Of a DNA stretch of 64,000 nt, positions 1 through 13,861 are shown piece after piece. Where the stretch lies: contig OY992840.1 in NCBI GenBank assembly GCA_963921425.1, positions 9,674,501 through 9,738,500 of the forward strand, given 5' to 3'. The stretch comes from Dryas octopetala. Taxonomy: Eukaryota > Streptophyta > Magnoliopsida > Rosales > Rosaceae. The number at the start of each line of letters is the position of its first letter. The stretch's first letter is position 1. The notes beneath the pieces were generated by a model, which saw only the letters and a list, made by a program, of their open reading frames with translations, ran no database searches and was not told the origin of the DNA. The translations under genes were made by a program, and so were the position numbers.

Positions 1-2400
1 TTTATAATTGGTTTTACATATATGGCAATTCAGAGAGCTTTTCATGGCTTATGACGGAGCTTTTGATGTCAGTTTTGTTGCTGTTAAAATTCATGACATG
101 TATGGGGTTGGTTTCGGGACCATTATATATATATATATATATTCATCTTGCCTGTCAACATTTTTTTTTGGCCCGTCAACATTTAGATACTTGGTTTTCG
201 GACCATATTCATTTATATATACGAAAACCTTCAGGTGTGAACATTCATACGTTTCGTGCACTGGATGACCAGCATTCGAATACTCAACTTGAAGTCACTT
301 GTATATATTATATATGGTGATGTATATGCAATTATGCACAATTTTCATGTTTTTTTTTCTTTGTTTTGAACAATAAGATTTCTTAGTGTGTGTATATATA
401 TTAAAGAAAATGACTTGACAGCCCATATGTGTATTTAACTTTAATTTAGTACGAATTTGTATTCTGTCGGTTGCTATGAACCTAAGGGAAGAAAGATGTT
501 GATATTTCACAACGTGTGTCTTAATCACTTTCTTGATGCAGCATATAAATGAAAAGCCCCAGGGACTTTGAATGAGAGAGGCTCTATATTTGCTTTTTCT
601 GGGTCCAATTTTTCAATGGGGTTCTTTTGCTTATTTATTTATTTATCTATTTTTTGTTTTTTTCATGTTTTTTCTGGGTCCAATTCACTGTTTCCTTGGC
701 CTTTGTGATAGCTTCAGAAAGCTAATTTTTAATTTAATTTTATTATTATTATTTTTTTCTGGTGGGGGTTGAATTTTATGTTCGTTTTGGTAGTTGTGGT
801 GTCTTGTCAGCACGGGAAATTATTTTATATTTGTTTATAAATTTGAGCTGTTTTGAAGGTGATGAGTTCTTAGATCTACTTGTAGGAGATCGATCTCTTT
901 TTTCCTCTTCATTTCAAGCCTTTTCTTTTCATGAAATAACCCACAACAAAAAACCCATTTTTTTTTCTTCCAAAAATCAGAAAACTAACTCTTTTTGCAC
1001 GGAGAAATATAATTATATGTTTTTCATTGTCGGTATAATGATATTTTTTTCGTGCAAAAAAGGTAAATCTTCAATTTTTGAAAAAAAAAAAATTATTATT
1101 TCATAATATTTTCACTTAGGTCACTAAATTGAGTGGCTATGAATAGTGATAAAGACACTCTAATTTTAATTTCATGCACTGCATCATGAACTATGAAGGT
1201 CCTACATTTTAATCACATCTTGGTCCATAATATGAGTTACACTTTATATAGATGAACTTTTGTTTATATGTATAGTGATAATGCTTCATTTAGTGCTTGG
1301 GCTATTGGACAAATTTGCGAGTCCAATTTATATTTGTTTCTATAAGGTAACTACTAGACAAAAATAAGAGAAATATGACACCACCGTGTGTCCTGTAGAT
1401 AAGAAGATAATATCATATATCATAGATACATAAAATACACATATATGGTTAGAATTTAATAATCTATTGGTTATAAACATTTCAATTAAACTGCATATTT
1501 TATTGATTTATTTATCTATATATATATTTCTAGTATTTTAAGAGCTAGTTTTGATGTTCAAAATATATTGGTCTGTATTATGTCAATACCTGATTGCATA
1601 TGATTCATTTTTAATGCTTTTTTTTTTTTTTTTTTCATTTTGTATTGTTTCAAAAGGAAGTGTAATTTGGTTGATTTTTCTCAATTGTTATTTTATAGAT
1701 ATTTCTACCAGAGTACAAGAGAAGATAAAACTTGGGTTCCTATATTACATGCTTTCCTATTCTATTTTTTTTTTTTTTTTCTATATCTATTAATTTTTGG
1801 GTGTCGATCTGCAGATTTTGAGAGATGATTCTGTTAGCTTTAGAAAATTGTTGGTCTTCATATATCTGACATTTTTTTTATATAAGTTTTAGCAAATTGA
1901 ATTTCATTATTGAAAGAAATTAAATGCAGCAACCAGCACATGTAATGTCAGTGGGAGAATAAAATTTCGTTGTTAAAACTACAAATAATTTTAAAATACA
2001 TATCAATATAATAGGGTAAGTTCAGAAAGATGCACGTAGAAGGTGGTGAGAGTGAATTAAACAGTTGTTACTTGTACTGTTGAAATATCAACTTCTATTC
2101 ATTCAATTTTGTGCAATTTCATTGACAATATTGTTTACAACATGACTAGAATTCATTGGTGGGGTCTTTGAAAGATGGGCTAACACAGGCATTAATTATT
2201 GTCTTTGTCCAACATGATTTAAAACTCAAAATTTAGGCAGACTATACCTAAATCCTTGGTGACAATTTATTTAACTATGTCTAATTATATGAATGAAAGG
2301 AATCTATGTATTAATTAACTTGTCACTGTGTCCCCATATGTAAATTTCAATAGTTGTCAAATGATAGTTTGACTTTGTGTTTTCTGTCAATTTATATGGA
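1..2400. other. Intergenic, no gene recognised
   Basis: The stretch is AT-rich, with poly-T runs and a short TA microsatellite near 125-140. The short open frames are low-complexity, have no recognisable domain and do not continue into one another. A phrase of about 17 bases (TTTTTCTGGGTCCAATT) occurs twice, near 594 and 670. Part of the region may be the distal promoter or an untranslated leader of the phosphatase gene that starts at 3133, but I cannot define either. Confidence 0.5.
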
Positions 2401-3132
2401 TCTAATAAGTCCTATAGGATTAGTCTTTTTACTACATTGCTTATAAATTATCTCCCCTTCTAACTCTTGTTCCTGCAATTCTTAGACACACAATAGTTTT
2501 TGAATGTTTGCTTTCTAAGAAATTAGTTTCAGGAGTGATTTGGGTGCTTATCAGTAAAGTAACTGCAAGTTATGTAGTTGAAACCAAAATGTCATGTGCA
2601 TATGGAAATTTTTGTTATATATAAACACCTCCTAAACAAGCTCTAGTGCTGCATACACCAATATTTACCCACATTTCTTGTTCTGCAGGCAGAGTTTGGT
2701 ACAACTTGCTGTTATTTGAAAGCCACATAATTAAACATCCTTTCTCAAAGATCCTTGTTACGAAGAATGTTCGGCTGCCTTCTATGAATACAGTGTTGTT
2801 CTGGATATGAGAAGGTGTGACTTTGAACACTTACTGTGTTGTGTTTGCACATTGTTGTTCTGAAGCTATTTGTATTTTATCTTTCCATTTGATGCTTTGA
2901 TGTCATCAACAGTTTTGAGGAAGTCTTTGCTTAATGGACTGCTCACCCAACAGCAGTGACAAGAAAACGTTAAAGAGGTGGTTTTTCATAGACAAACGAG
3001 TCGGGTAGAGGTATCTTGGTTTAGGAGCATAGTCTGTTGTTTTTGACAGATAGAGTGCCTTTCATATCAAACACTACACTTTGATTTATATTTTTACAAT
3101 CAAATACTTCCTTCACAATCAATCTGGATCCG

Positions 3133-5368
3133 ATGGAGTTGAAGTCGAATCATCCTGCTCCTGTTCTCACTGATCCTGCACCCATAAGTAAGTCAAGACT
3201 AGGCATCCATTCTAGTTTGTTGCCATACTCACAGAATGGAGCACCATTATCTGGAAAGTATATTAAAATTCCAAGGAGAAAGCCAGGAAAGCTCGATGAT
3301 GTTTGGTCCAATGGTTGGCTGGATGCCATGAAGTCCTCTTCACCTCCCCGAAAGAAGCTCAATAAGGAATTCAATGTCGAGGTTACTTCAGATGACGCTG
3401 ATAATGCTGATAATGCTTACTGCTCCTGGATGGTATTTTTGCTTCTCCTTCAACTACTGTGCTCTATACTTATTTGTTTTTTTTGGAATTGGCCATATGT
3501 TCTGTTTGCTTTTCGAACTTAACTCTTTCTATGGTGCAGCTTAAGTATCCATCTGCACTCCATTCTTTTGAGCGCATTTCAAACTATGCCAGGAACAAGA
3601 AGATAGCAGTGTTTCTAGATTATGATGGGACTCTTTCGCCGATAGTTGATGACCCTGATTGTGCAATATTGTCTAGTGCTGTAAGAATCCTGTCCTATTG
3701 TATGCTTCAGAATTTCAATTTTGTTTTTCTTCTGGCTCTGAAATCAAAGAAATTGTTGTCAGATGCGTTCTGCTGTAAGTAATGTTGCAAAGTATTTTCC
3801 AACTGCAATCATTACTGGAAGAAGCCGTGATAAGGTAGCTAGAGCTTTTGGTTTTTTATTTTTTATTTGACTCAATGTTTCATTTCATCTTGTCCATTAG
3901 TTCCTTGAATCGTCGTCATTTGGATGCCATTAGAGTCTGATCAGTGAGTGCATTTGTTCCAGGTATATGATTTGGTAGGACTAACAGAACTTTATTATGC
4001 TGGTAGTCATGGAATGGACATAATGGGAACAGGTAATACAGTGTCCGATGGCCTTCCAAACTGTGTGAAATCTACTGACCAACAGGTAATATGACAAGAA
4101 AATTCTATAAGTACTTTACAAGTACTTTATACCCTTCTAAAATTTTGTTATTGAGATCTCAATTTCGTTGTTAGTCTTCTCTGCCAAACTCAACTGCTGA
4201 TGTTCTCTATCTTGGCATGATAGGGTAAGGAGGCAAATCTCTTCCAGCCTGCTAGGGAGTTTTTGCCTATGATCGACGAGGTGACTAATTGTTTCGTGTT
4301 TGATAGATAATATATGATCCATAATAATAATGTTTAGAAGCTTCAGATCAGAAAATTAACTGTGAATCGTTTTATGCAGGTTTTTAGAACCCTCGTTGAA
4401 AATACTAAAGAAATCAAAGGCACAAAAGTTGAAAATCACAAGTTTTGTGCCTCTGTACACTACCGTAATGTAGATGAGAAGGTAAGAATTTAGTTGTTGG
4501 TTGTAGCATAAGTATCTTATATTATTATCTATAAGAGTTTGGCTTACCTGTTTGTTCATTTTTGGCCTCTCCTCTGACTTCAGAATTGGTCTACAATTGC
4601 ACAATGTGTTCATGATATTCTAAAGGACTACCCTCGTTTACGATTAACTCATGGGCGGAAGGTGATTTTATTGACAATGATTTTAGTATTTGCACTCATA
4701 TGTCAAAACTCTTTCATCTGATATAGAATTTTGGACTTGGTTTTGCTTGTGTGTATGTCAGGTTTTAGAGGTCCGCCCTGTTATTAACTGGAACAAGGGA
4801 AAAGCTGTTGAATTTCTGCTTGAATCTCTTGGTAGGGAATTACTCTCTCTCTCTCTCTCTCTCACTCAAATGGCACATACTCACTATATTGGTACAAGGT
4901 TTTGATCTCAAATAATTGTACAAATGTTGCAGGGCTAAATGGTAGGGCTGATGTCCTCCCAATTTATATTGGTGATGATAGGAGTGATGAAGATGCCTTC
5001 AAGGTGATATGAAATTCCATAACTACATTTTACTGCTAAAGATTTTGTAACATTCCTATAGTGTGTGGTACAAAAGACAGCTGAGTTATATGAAACTCCA
5101 TGTATACATTCATTCAGGTCTTGAAGAAGAAGAAGCGAGGATATGGAATTCTTGTATCTCCAGTTCCAAAAGAAACCAGTGCCTTCTACTCTCTCAGGGA
5201 CCCATCAGAGGTTTAATCTCACTCATTCATGCAGGGCATGAGTAATTATATTCATTTGATTTTGGCTACTATTGTGATATAACTGAAACGTACCATTGAA
5301 ATTTTGTGCAGGTGATGGAGTTCCTCAAGTCCTTGGTGAGATGGAAGGAGCAGGAAGAAGAAAATTAA
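3133..5368 (+). CDS. TPP: Trehalose-6-phosphate phosphatase
   Basis: Removes phosphate from trehalose 6-phosphate, the sucrose-signalling metabolite, giving trehalose. Exons by reading frame and GT..AG borders: 3133-3432, 3540-3680, 3763-3834, 3963-4085, 4224-4280, 4380-4481, 4584-4661, 4762-4831, 4933-5003, 5118-5210, 5312-5368; 387 residues, usual for plant TPPs. All joins keep frame. HAD-phosphatase motifs are intact: [15 protein letters not shown] from residue 126 (nucleophile Asp127, acid Asp129), TGRSRDK at 165, YYAGSHGMD near 182, and the acidic [11 protein letters not shown] at 328-338. The first 100 residues form the variable plant N-terminus, ending in the YCSWM junction typical of the family. 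The protein lacks the synthase domain of bifunctional TPS proteins. The start is the first ATG in frame. A CT tract lies just after the exon 8 donor. The leader may be spliced (acceptor-like TTCTGCAG near 2688), but this is unproven. Confidence 0.95.
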
Positions 5369-5379
5369 AAGGCTATCTA

Positions 5380-5653
5380 TCTAAGAGAAGAGCACTTAGT
5401 GTTTTGCATATATAGGGGCATGTTTAGTTTTTAAGTTTTGTACTCTTCAATAACTCAAGGCTGTTAAATTAAAGAGGCTGGCATTATATTTACAAATCCT
5501 CAGTTCAGAAAGCTTCTCAGTTATCTTGTACTTTATTTCATGTCTTTTGGCTTATAAAATGTCCTTTTTTCCCAAGATGGATGGTCTCATTATGTTCTCC
5601 CAGTTCCTGTTGAGTTTATTAAATTATATATCCAGAAAGACATTGTTCAAATC

Positions 5654-5707
<54 letters not shown>

Positions 5708-6590
5708 ATTTGTTTACCTATGAACTTTGTAAACTTACAGGCTCCTCATCTTTGCTCTGAAAGTGAATATAATTCAGGCTTTATGGTTTTGCATCTCATC
5801 CATTGACCAGAATCAGATATAGAAGTTTGAGGTGGGTTGTAGGTGAGAATCGTGAGATATGCAAGTTGTTTACTTAGGTCCTTAATTATTAAATCCACAA
5901 TAATTAAGTCCAAAATATAGAGCAATATTGTGTCAAAAAATAATTAACATATTATGTTACCAAACCTTCAATCATTGCTAATTAATTATGCAGCCAGTAT
6001 TGAATATTGGGGCATAATTATATTACATCGATGATGTTCATTGACAATCTTAAATTAATGCTTCATTTGGACGAAACCATACTACAAAATTACAAAAACC
6101 ATGAGTGTACCATTTGCACAAAGAGTTTGACTCTCATAAAGAAAGATTAATGGTGAAGTACCAATCTGAATGAATCTAGCAAAGGGAAAAAATGAAGATT
6201 AGCAGAAGAAGATAACTTTAGAACTAGGTTTAGCCAGAGGTTGGAGCCCTTGTTGGATTCCATTGTTAGCCTTTGGGCCTTGAACAGTTGAGGCCCAATA
6301 CTAAAAGGACCAAGATCAACCCCTTGAAGCTTTCATGGGCCCACTGCACTTTTCGCATCTTCCTGCTAGGTAAAGGTCCTTTGTACTCAATGAAACAGGC
6401 TCACTGCCTCACAAAATTAGCTAGCGGAGAATCCAATACAACATGTCCCAATCCACTAGTCACCCTCAACCCCAAATGCATTAAACAATTCCACCTTGAT
6501 ATCTTCATGAGTAGTTCATCCATATCCATTATCCGACGTACTTCTCATGAAAACCTTTTTATATTGCCATCAAAAAAATTATAGATAATT
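5380..6590. other. 3' flank and spacer after the phosphatase gene
   Basis: This holds the likely 3' untranslated region of the phosphatase gene and AT-rich spacer. A GC-richer patch at 6230-6540 reads open for 103 codons on the plus strand from 6273, but the product matches nothing I recognise and shows no domain. I do not call it a gene. Confidence 0.4.
5657..5704. repeat. GA microsatellite
   Basis: Uninterrupted GA dinucleotides for about 48 bp, downstream of the phosphatase gene. Confidence 0.95.
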
Positions 6591-6960
6591 AGATTTAAAT
6601 TCTTTAGAAAAAATAATTTTTAGACAAAAATCGGAATGTTTTAAAATTTATAAAATTTTTTTTTAATTTATAATAATTTATAAAAAAATTATTTTAATTC
6701 ATAATAAAGTCATTTCCCAATTTGAAAGATATTTCTCTCTATTTGAAGAATATTTCTCCTCCTAGTCCTAGAGTGTAGAGTAAACTTTATAGAGGATGCA
6801 TGTTAGGTTTTAAAGTTTAAAATCTTGGAGTTAAAACCTAACATAAAGTCGTAAAAAAAAAAGAATTTAATTAAAAACCCTAAATTACTACCGACTTAAT
6901 CTAAAAAAACTCATAAAATAGACTGAATTCTAAATCTCCAAAAAAATTATTAATAAAGTA
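6590..6960 (-). repeat. Hairpin-core interspersed repeat, copy 1
   Basis: The block contains a hairpin around 6806-6844, where TTAGGTTTT pairs with AAAACCTAA. Its flanks match, in reverse complement, the block near 33930-34280: the aaaccctaaattactaccg stretch, and AATTCATAATAAAGTCATT. It is probably a non-autonomous DNA-transposon remnant; superfamily unknown. Confidence 0.6.
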
Positions 6961-7469
6961 CAAAAATGGTAATTGGACTTCCATATCAAGAATGCAAAAA
7001 CTACTTTTGGGATGTAAACCACAATTCCCTTTAGTAAAATCATATTGAAGAGAAATTCCTAAATAAGCATATATGTGAATTTGTGATTAAAAGTTGTACA
7101 AGAAACGTGGCACACACGACAGTTCTATTGAAAAATTTCTAATAGAGAAAAACTTAATATGAATTGATTTGACATTCGGAGAAATATATTATGCATTAAA
7201 ATTGAAAAAAAGTATTATGTGATGAAGTATAAAAGTATAAGTATCATCATGTATGTTATTGGGTTGAGATATCAAATCAGTTATATCTATTGCAGGGAAG
7301 TTTCTCTCTTAGTATATTAAATCTAACATGGATAAATAAAAATATTTCTAAAAAAAACACTAACGTGGTTTAAAATGAAAATTGAGAGTGATGTATAAAA
7401 CAAGTGTACCCTTGGTCCACCGAAATAAGCTGCAACAACTCCAACTGGTTTTCTGTGTGAAGCGAGAAA

Positions 7470-10400
7470 ATGTCATCAGTCTCTTTGCAATCTCCGCCAT
7501 CCTCAGCTGTGTCCTCTTTCCAGGTACACACACACCCTCACTCTCACTCTGACTCAGTTTTCTTACAAAGTGTAAACTATGATTTACACTTGGCATTCAT
7601 TCATTCACCGCAGGGAAGAAGGCTCAGGTTCTCTAATGGATCCACACCTTCCAATTTACCCTTCAGCTTCCACCGATCCTTTCCTCTCATTCGCGCTTCC
7701 ACTCTCGACACTGGTCACTCCTCAGTCCTCACTGCTCGCCGCTCACTGTTTTTATTTATTTTTTAATATTCTATATTTTTACACTCTATTTCTTCGATAC
7801 ATTGGATTTTCAGGTTCGACAACTGAATTGGACGCCGTCTCTAGCTTCAGTGAGATCGTTCCAGACACCGTCATTTTCGATGACTTCGAGAGGTGCATAT
7901 ATTTTTCATTCATTCGTTTATTTAACTCAGAAAAATGTGGAATTTGAAATTTGATAAATATGTTATATTTCTTCTTTTATACATTACTTATGAATCAGAT
8001 TTTTTTTTTTTTGAAATGCTTGTCTTTGATAATTGATCAGATCAGATCAATCTATTTTTGATAATTGGTTCCCATGTTCTGATGATTTGTAAACAGATTT
8101 CCTCCAACTGCTGCTACAGTGAGCTCAGCTCTACTCTTAGGTATATGTGGTCTACCTGATACCATATTTAGAGTAAGCATTCAATCTCCTCTTGGGAAAA
8201 TAAAAAATAAAAAATAAAATTTTGAAAATAAACAAAAAATAATATTCCTTTGGACTCTAAAGTTCAATACAGGACAGAAGACATGTAGTGTTTTCTAATT
8301 CGTTTTTCCTTGGTGTAGAATGCTGTGGATATGGCGTTGGCGGATTCAGAGTGTAATAAGCATGAAGACTCTGAATTGAGGTTGTCATGTTTCTCTAACA
8401 AGGTTTGTTTATTTGTATCTTAATCAGAAGAAATGGATATATTGATCATATGGTTCAGAATTAAGTTTTTGGTGTGTAGGCTTTAGTGAATGTTGGTGCT
8501 GATTTGGCAAAACTAGTCCCTGGACGAGTGTCTACTGAGGTAGATGCACGTCTTGCTTATGACACACATGGAATTATCACGAAGGTATTGGTTTCTTCTT
8601 TGTAGTTCTACTGCGTTAATTTGTTGGTTGCTATTTCATTTAGCTCATTCTTGGTTTTTTTTTTTTTTGGTAGCAGTTTTATGACGTTTGTAAATGATAA
8701 TTTTGACAACTGTTGTCATTTTTTCATTTGATTGTGCTGTGCCTGTCATAACTGGTGTAATAGTTTTGCATTAAAGTTCCACAACTCCAATAATATGCAT
8801 AAATTTGATATTATTAACTAGGTGACTTTGTCGACATTTCAGAACACTCTTTTGCTCAAATTGAGACTCTCCAAAAGTATTTAGATACATAAAATGCGCG
8901 AGAGAAAGAGATACTGAAATTTTGTTGCATTTTCTTATGGTTGTGTACTTCATTTTTTTAAGTGCCAAATTGTTTGCCTAAATATCCTTTGCACTCTGAT
9001 GCCACTGGATTATTTGATCTTATTTTTTATTACATCCGATAAAATTGGTTTATCAAATATGCAGGTGCATGATTTGCTGAAGTTGTACAATGGAGTTGAT
9101 GTTCCTACTGAGCGGTTGTTGTTCAAAATTCCTTCAACTTGGCAAGTAAGTGTCAGATAAAAGTATGTCTGTAGTGGTGATCCGAAAATTCTCTGTTCGA
9201 ATTGATACAATAAGGTGCATTGATTGATCTCATCTTTTGTTGCCTACTACTTGTTGGTTTTCTATTCAGGGAATAGAGGCTTCAAGATTACTGGAATCTG
9301 AGGGCATACAGACACATTTGACATTCGTTTACAGGTAAGGTTCTTGTCATTAACTGGTGTAAGCACCAGTTTGAAAAATAACCTTATTGTATTATAAAAA
9401 ATAAAAATAAAAAATAAAGAGAAAATCAAGTGATTTTGTTACTGATTCATGACTGAAAGCTTTTGTCCTCGATGCTATAGAAACTTCTATAACAGCATGA
9501 TTGTATACAGTTCTAATGGAGGATACATTTTAAAGAAATCCCCTCCCCCCCTCCACTTTGTACTTATATGACTATATCTACATAATGCCCTTCTCAGACG
9601 AGTTCCATTTTAATTCTTTATTTGATGGTTTGGTCATTTTGCTTCAGCTTTGCTCAAGCTGCAGCTGCAGCCCAAGCTGGTGCTTCTGTTATACAGATTT
9701 TTGTTGGTCGTCTTAGGGTAATCTTCTATCCTAATTGTATAATGGAATTTTTTGAATTTAACTTCAATTAGTTCTAATTGTTAAAGGTCTTGCTTATCAT
9801 TCAGGATTGGTCTCGCAACCATTCTGGTGACCCTGAGATTAAAGCTGCTCTCAGGAGAGGAGAGGACCCTGGGTTAGCCTTGGTAAGTTGGAGAGTTCTT
9901 ATCTTGTGGTTTTGTGATTATGTGTTGCTGTTTGTTGTAGTCCTTGAAGGAAGCCACGCTCTATTTTGATATTGGCATGTAATGTATCTCAGTCATGAAT
10001 ACTTACCAAATATAAACTGGTTTGTACTTCATATTTTTCCAGTTATAGTTTCATATCCAAAATCTCACAACCATTAGCAATGAGCCTAAAGCATTTATTG
10101 TAACTTTTTTTTTTCCTGTCACTCATTGAAGTCTGCTAAGAATGCTTTAATGAAAGATGATAATGACTAGAAAACTGCTTCCATATGATGACATGTTTTG
10201 ACATTGCAGATGACAAAGGCGTATAACTACATCCACAAATATGGACATAAATCAAAGTTGATGGCAGCAGCAGTTCGGAATAAGCAGGATTTATTCAGTC
10301 TCCTGGGGTAAATATATATGACTCAACTAAATCACGTGTAGCTGGAAGCTTTTACAAAAATCAACTTAGGCAATGACCTTCCTGCTCATGCTTTTTGGTA

Positions 10401-10628
10401 CTTGTTCAGGGTTGACTATATCATTGCACCACTGAAGGTATTGCAATCACTCAAAGAATCGGTCACCACTCCTGAAGAGAAATACTCTTTTGTCAGGAGG
10501 CTATCTCCACAATCTGCTGCCACCTACAGTTTCAAGGAAGAAGAGGTCTGTTTTTATTCCTGTTGTCAGTCTCTTTTCTTCTGCATCAGGAGTTTCTCAT
10601 TTTAACCTATTGGGGTAGTGGTGAATGG

Positions 10629-10662
<34 letters not shown>

Positions 10663-11916
10663 TTAAACAATCACTAAATGCAATTTCAAAGTTCCTATAA
10701 TTATACGGGAAGCAAAAAGATGACTCAGCTTAACATGTTCACCTGCACTTTATGTGTAATGCTGTTGGTAGTTGGTACTTGAATTTTGATCTTTTATTTC
10801 ATGTGACAAGAATGAAAGGGAGCTATATGAGAAACCAAATAGTTGTAAAATTATGAGTGCCTCTATTTTTTTGAGGCACCATATAGCTTTAAAATTATGA
10901 GAAACCAAATAGTTTTTTTATTTTATAGGAAACATATTTTATTGAAACAAAAATAGAGATTACAAAATAGGGGACAAGGCATCCACTTAAATCTCTAACA
11001 AGCCGAACAAACAGAAAACATCAACATGCTACAATAAGATAGAAAAGGAACATCAAACTAAAGCAAAACAGCATTCCATTCCAAAAAAATAGCATTGAAA
11101 GAGCTATATCTAAACTCTGAAGAAACCGAAGCCCAAAGTGAAGCCAAATATCAAAGTCTGTCCCACAAGTGATCTACCTCCTCCCCCCTATCTCCCTCGA
11201 AAATCCTCCTATCTCGTTCCATCCACACCACCCAAAAGATTGCCAACACAGCACCTGTCCAGCACCTAATAGTTGTACCACCATAGACCTTTCAGTAGCA
11301 CACTATAGTTATCATGCTGAAGAGAATATGTAATTGCATATGCATTCTTTGTAGTTTTATGTAGGAGGAAATTTTCTTCGATGCATTGTTGGATTGCATA
11401 GGCCTAGGCCATCCTATGCAGAAAATATGCTCTCTCCTTTGAGGAAAACTTTTCATTCCCCAATATTCTACCAAGCACTTATATTATAGCCTTTCTGAAA
11501 AAGTGAAATTGGTGAATAAGAAGCATTTCATACTTTCAAGAGTATTTTCTCAATGCTAAACCAAACAGTGATTGCCATTATTGGGGTTTAGGGGTAGTTT
11601 AAATCAGTTAGATTGCCAAACACAAAACAAAAAAAATCAGTTAGATGCCTGTCTAATTGTTACTGGTTCAAATTGATAGACCTCTTTGGTGGAAATCTAT
11701 TTTGAACAGATTATGAAAGTGTTTTTAGTTCTACATTTATTAACTAATTAATTTTCTCCTGTTGCCCAGCTTGTTAAGTGGGACCAATTAACCTTTGCAT
11801 CAGCCATGGGACCTGCAGCCGTGGAGCTTCTGGCCAGTGGACTCGATGGGTACGCTAGTCAAGCAAACCGTGTTCAGGAGTTATTTGGGAAACTTTGGCC
11901 ACCTCCAAATGTATGA
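7470..11916 (+). CDS. TAL: Transaldolase, probably plastidial
   Basis: Transfers a dihydroxyacetone unit between sugar phosphates in the non-oxidative pentose phosphate pathway. Exons: 7470-7523, 7614-7713, 7814-7892, 8097-8172, 8319-8402, 8480-8584, 9065-9145, 9270-9334, 9648-9717, 9805-9882, 10210-10307, 10410-10545, 11770-11916; 390 residues, near the family's usual 400-440. The first 50 or so residues are Ser-rich and basic with few acids, like a plastid transit peptide. The Schiff-base lysine lies in [14 protein letters not shown] (Lys187). Other conserved blocks are [49 protein letters not shown] and the C-terminal [12 protein letters not shown]. The exon 2 donor (ACTG/GTCACT) is the least certain border; it was chosen because it alone keeps frame into the conserved STTELDAV block. 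The last intron (1.2 kb) carries a LINE fragment. A decayed partial copy lies downstream at 18.2-21.2 kb. Confidence 0.93.
10628..10657. repeat. Poly-A run in transaldolase intron 12
   Basis: About 30 consecutive A residues, ending in AAAAAAGAAC. It lies between exon 12 and the LINE fragment and is absent from the decayed duplicate copy at the matching place near 20470. Confidence 0.85.
10914..11275 (-). mobile_element. LINE 3' fragment in transaldolase intron 12
   Basis: On the minus strand this reads [19 protein letters not shown], the typical C-terminal end of plant LINE ORF2 proteins. One in-frame TGA follows after about 15 more codons, then the frame continues ([16 protein letters not shown]) to a TAG. 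The untranslated tail ends in a T-rich run on the plus strand near 10914. The 5' part is missing, as expected for truncated LINE insertions. The matching intron in the duplicated copy (near 20640-20700) lacks it. Confidence 0.75.
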
Positions 11917-11929
11917 AGTGGTAGTGGTA

Positions 11930-12608
11930 TGGTATCTTCTGTTGCTATGTTGACCTTGCCTTTCATGAAATAAGAGGGAAATACCAGTTTGTCTTTTGTT
12001 TGCCATTATTTTTTTGCTCTCTTGTAATGTTTTATTTCCAGCAACACCTGATCTCAGAAAAGCACTTTATATATTTCATCATAAAATCTTGCAGTTAATC
12101 AGAATTTTGTTAATCTGAGATGGCAGTGTCCGTGAAGTTATAGCATCCTGATTTTGCTCACCTCAGCCCCTTTTAAATTTAGCACAACAATATATAGTAA
12201 GCTATCAATCTCGCTCGCGTGTATCCCACCCAGTAGCGGATCCAGATATTTACTTTAGAGGGGGTTCTTTGAATAACATATATAAAAGACTTTTAGATCT
12301 TCAATATATTTGTAGGTAAATTAAAATATATATTAATATTATGAAGAACATAATATAATGTGTACAAAAACACTTGATCTTATTTGCTATCTTAAACGTT
12401 TTGTACAACAAAGAAATCTATGGTTACAACTTGAAATTTCAATTGTTAACATTCTAAGCAAGACAACATAGCCAGACAACCAGTTTTAGTCTTTATTATT
12501 TATAGTTTGATTAGAACCTTTTTAATGAATATCTTTTTTGAATAAAAATAAGGATTCATTAAAACCTAAATAAGCAAAGTTGAACTACAAAATTGTAGAA
12601 TATTTTTT
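11930..12608. other. 3' flank of transaldolase and AT-rich spacer
   Basis: The first 200 bases are likely the 3' untranslated region; part (TTATAGCATCCTGATTTTGC near 12140) is shared with the duplicate copy near 21160. From 12233 a phrase like AGTAGCGGATCCAGA, common at ends of plant DNA transposons, begins an AT-rich stretch with no coding signal. Confidence 0.45.
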
Positions 12609-13366
12609 AAGGTCTATTGATTTTAACTACTAAATTTCAATAACTTTTTAGTTTAGGTACCAAAATTAAATAGCATTTTAGATTAGGTACTAGTTGAAAA
12701 GTCAAACAAATTAATAAAGTAAAAAGTATTAGAATTTACATATATTACATCACATGCCACTACAATAAAAAAATAAAAAGTAATATTACATCACAAATAT
12801 TACATTAATTTATACTATATTGTATTTAAAAAAGAAAATCAATCCAGTCACAACTTAACTGTGACTGTCTTGGTAAATTGAAAGAGACAACTCACACCAC
12901 ACTATATTATATATTATTTTGAGTAAAAGTATTATTTTGACCTCTATTTATACTATATTGTAGTATAATTTCTCAAAAAAAAATTCAATTAAGTCATAAC
13001 TTAACCGTGACTGTCTCATAACTTAGATGTGACTGTCGTTCAGTCACAACTAAATTTGAAGTTGTGAGTGTCGTACAGTCACAACTAAATGTGAAGTTGA
13101 GACTACATGCATTAGCAAATTTTAAAGATAATATAAAAGTCTCAAGGGCAATTTTGTCAAAACCTTATAAATTTTAACTAACACTCATCATATATAAGCC
13201 AAAGGATAAAAATGTCAAATGAAAAAGGCTCAAATCAAAAGGACCAACATATTTGTGACCTAATCTAAAAAACTACATTTAAATTTGGTAGTTCAATTGA
13301 AAAATTATATGGTCTTCATGCTATACCAAAAAATTATTGAGATTTGGTATTTAATCATAATTTTCT
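12609..13366 (+). mobile_element. MITE family A, copy 1 (758 bp)
   Basis: One of three copies in the window; the others are at 22164-22925 (reverse) and 50110-50890. The ends are imperfect inverted repeats: ATTTTAACTACTAAATTTCA at the start against ATTAAATACCAAATCTCAAT from the end, plus a subterminal TTTTAGATTAGGT on both arms. The centre has short palindromes built on CAGTCACAACT and AGTTGTGAGTG. There is no open frame of note, so it is non-autonomous. I could not fix a target duplication. Confidence 0.8.
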
Positions 13367-13851
13367 ATATTTTTTACCGGTGGAATTACAAAATTCGTTC
13401 ATCAACTTAGTTTGTACGTGGTGGATGAATCATAACAATACTAGAATATGCCATGTATTTTGGAATTGATTTGTGTCTAGATACAATGTAATGCTATGAA
13501 TTTGAAATGACTACATACAATCAATATATCATAAAACTTATTTTTTTAATAATAAAAAATACAAATTTGTGTATTATTAGTATTATACTTCAGCAATTTA
13601 ACTAGAAAAATTAACTAAAATTAGATTTCAAATTTCATATTGAAAATAGAGCCTTAACTGTAAGGGATACTAAATTTGTATATTGAATGATGTAATAATG
13701 AAAAATTAAGTGTATATATACAAAATTGGAGTGCGAAAATCTTCACCTTCACTTTATTAAATTAAGAGCAATGCAAGAAATCCCAATTTTATATCTCAAA
13801 TTTGGGTCTCAAATGACGTATCAATGTGCTATTTAATTTATTTTACAACAA
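13367..13851. other. AT-rich spacer
   Basis: No coding potential and no readable repeat boundary. Confidence 0.4.
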
Positions 13852-13861
13852 GTAAAACAAT

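Noticed and set aside
6273-6584. 103-codon open frame on the plus strand.
   Set aside because: No domain, no family resemblance, no splice context; probably a chance frame in a GC-richer patch.
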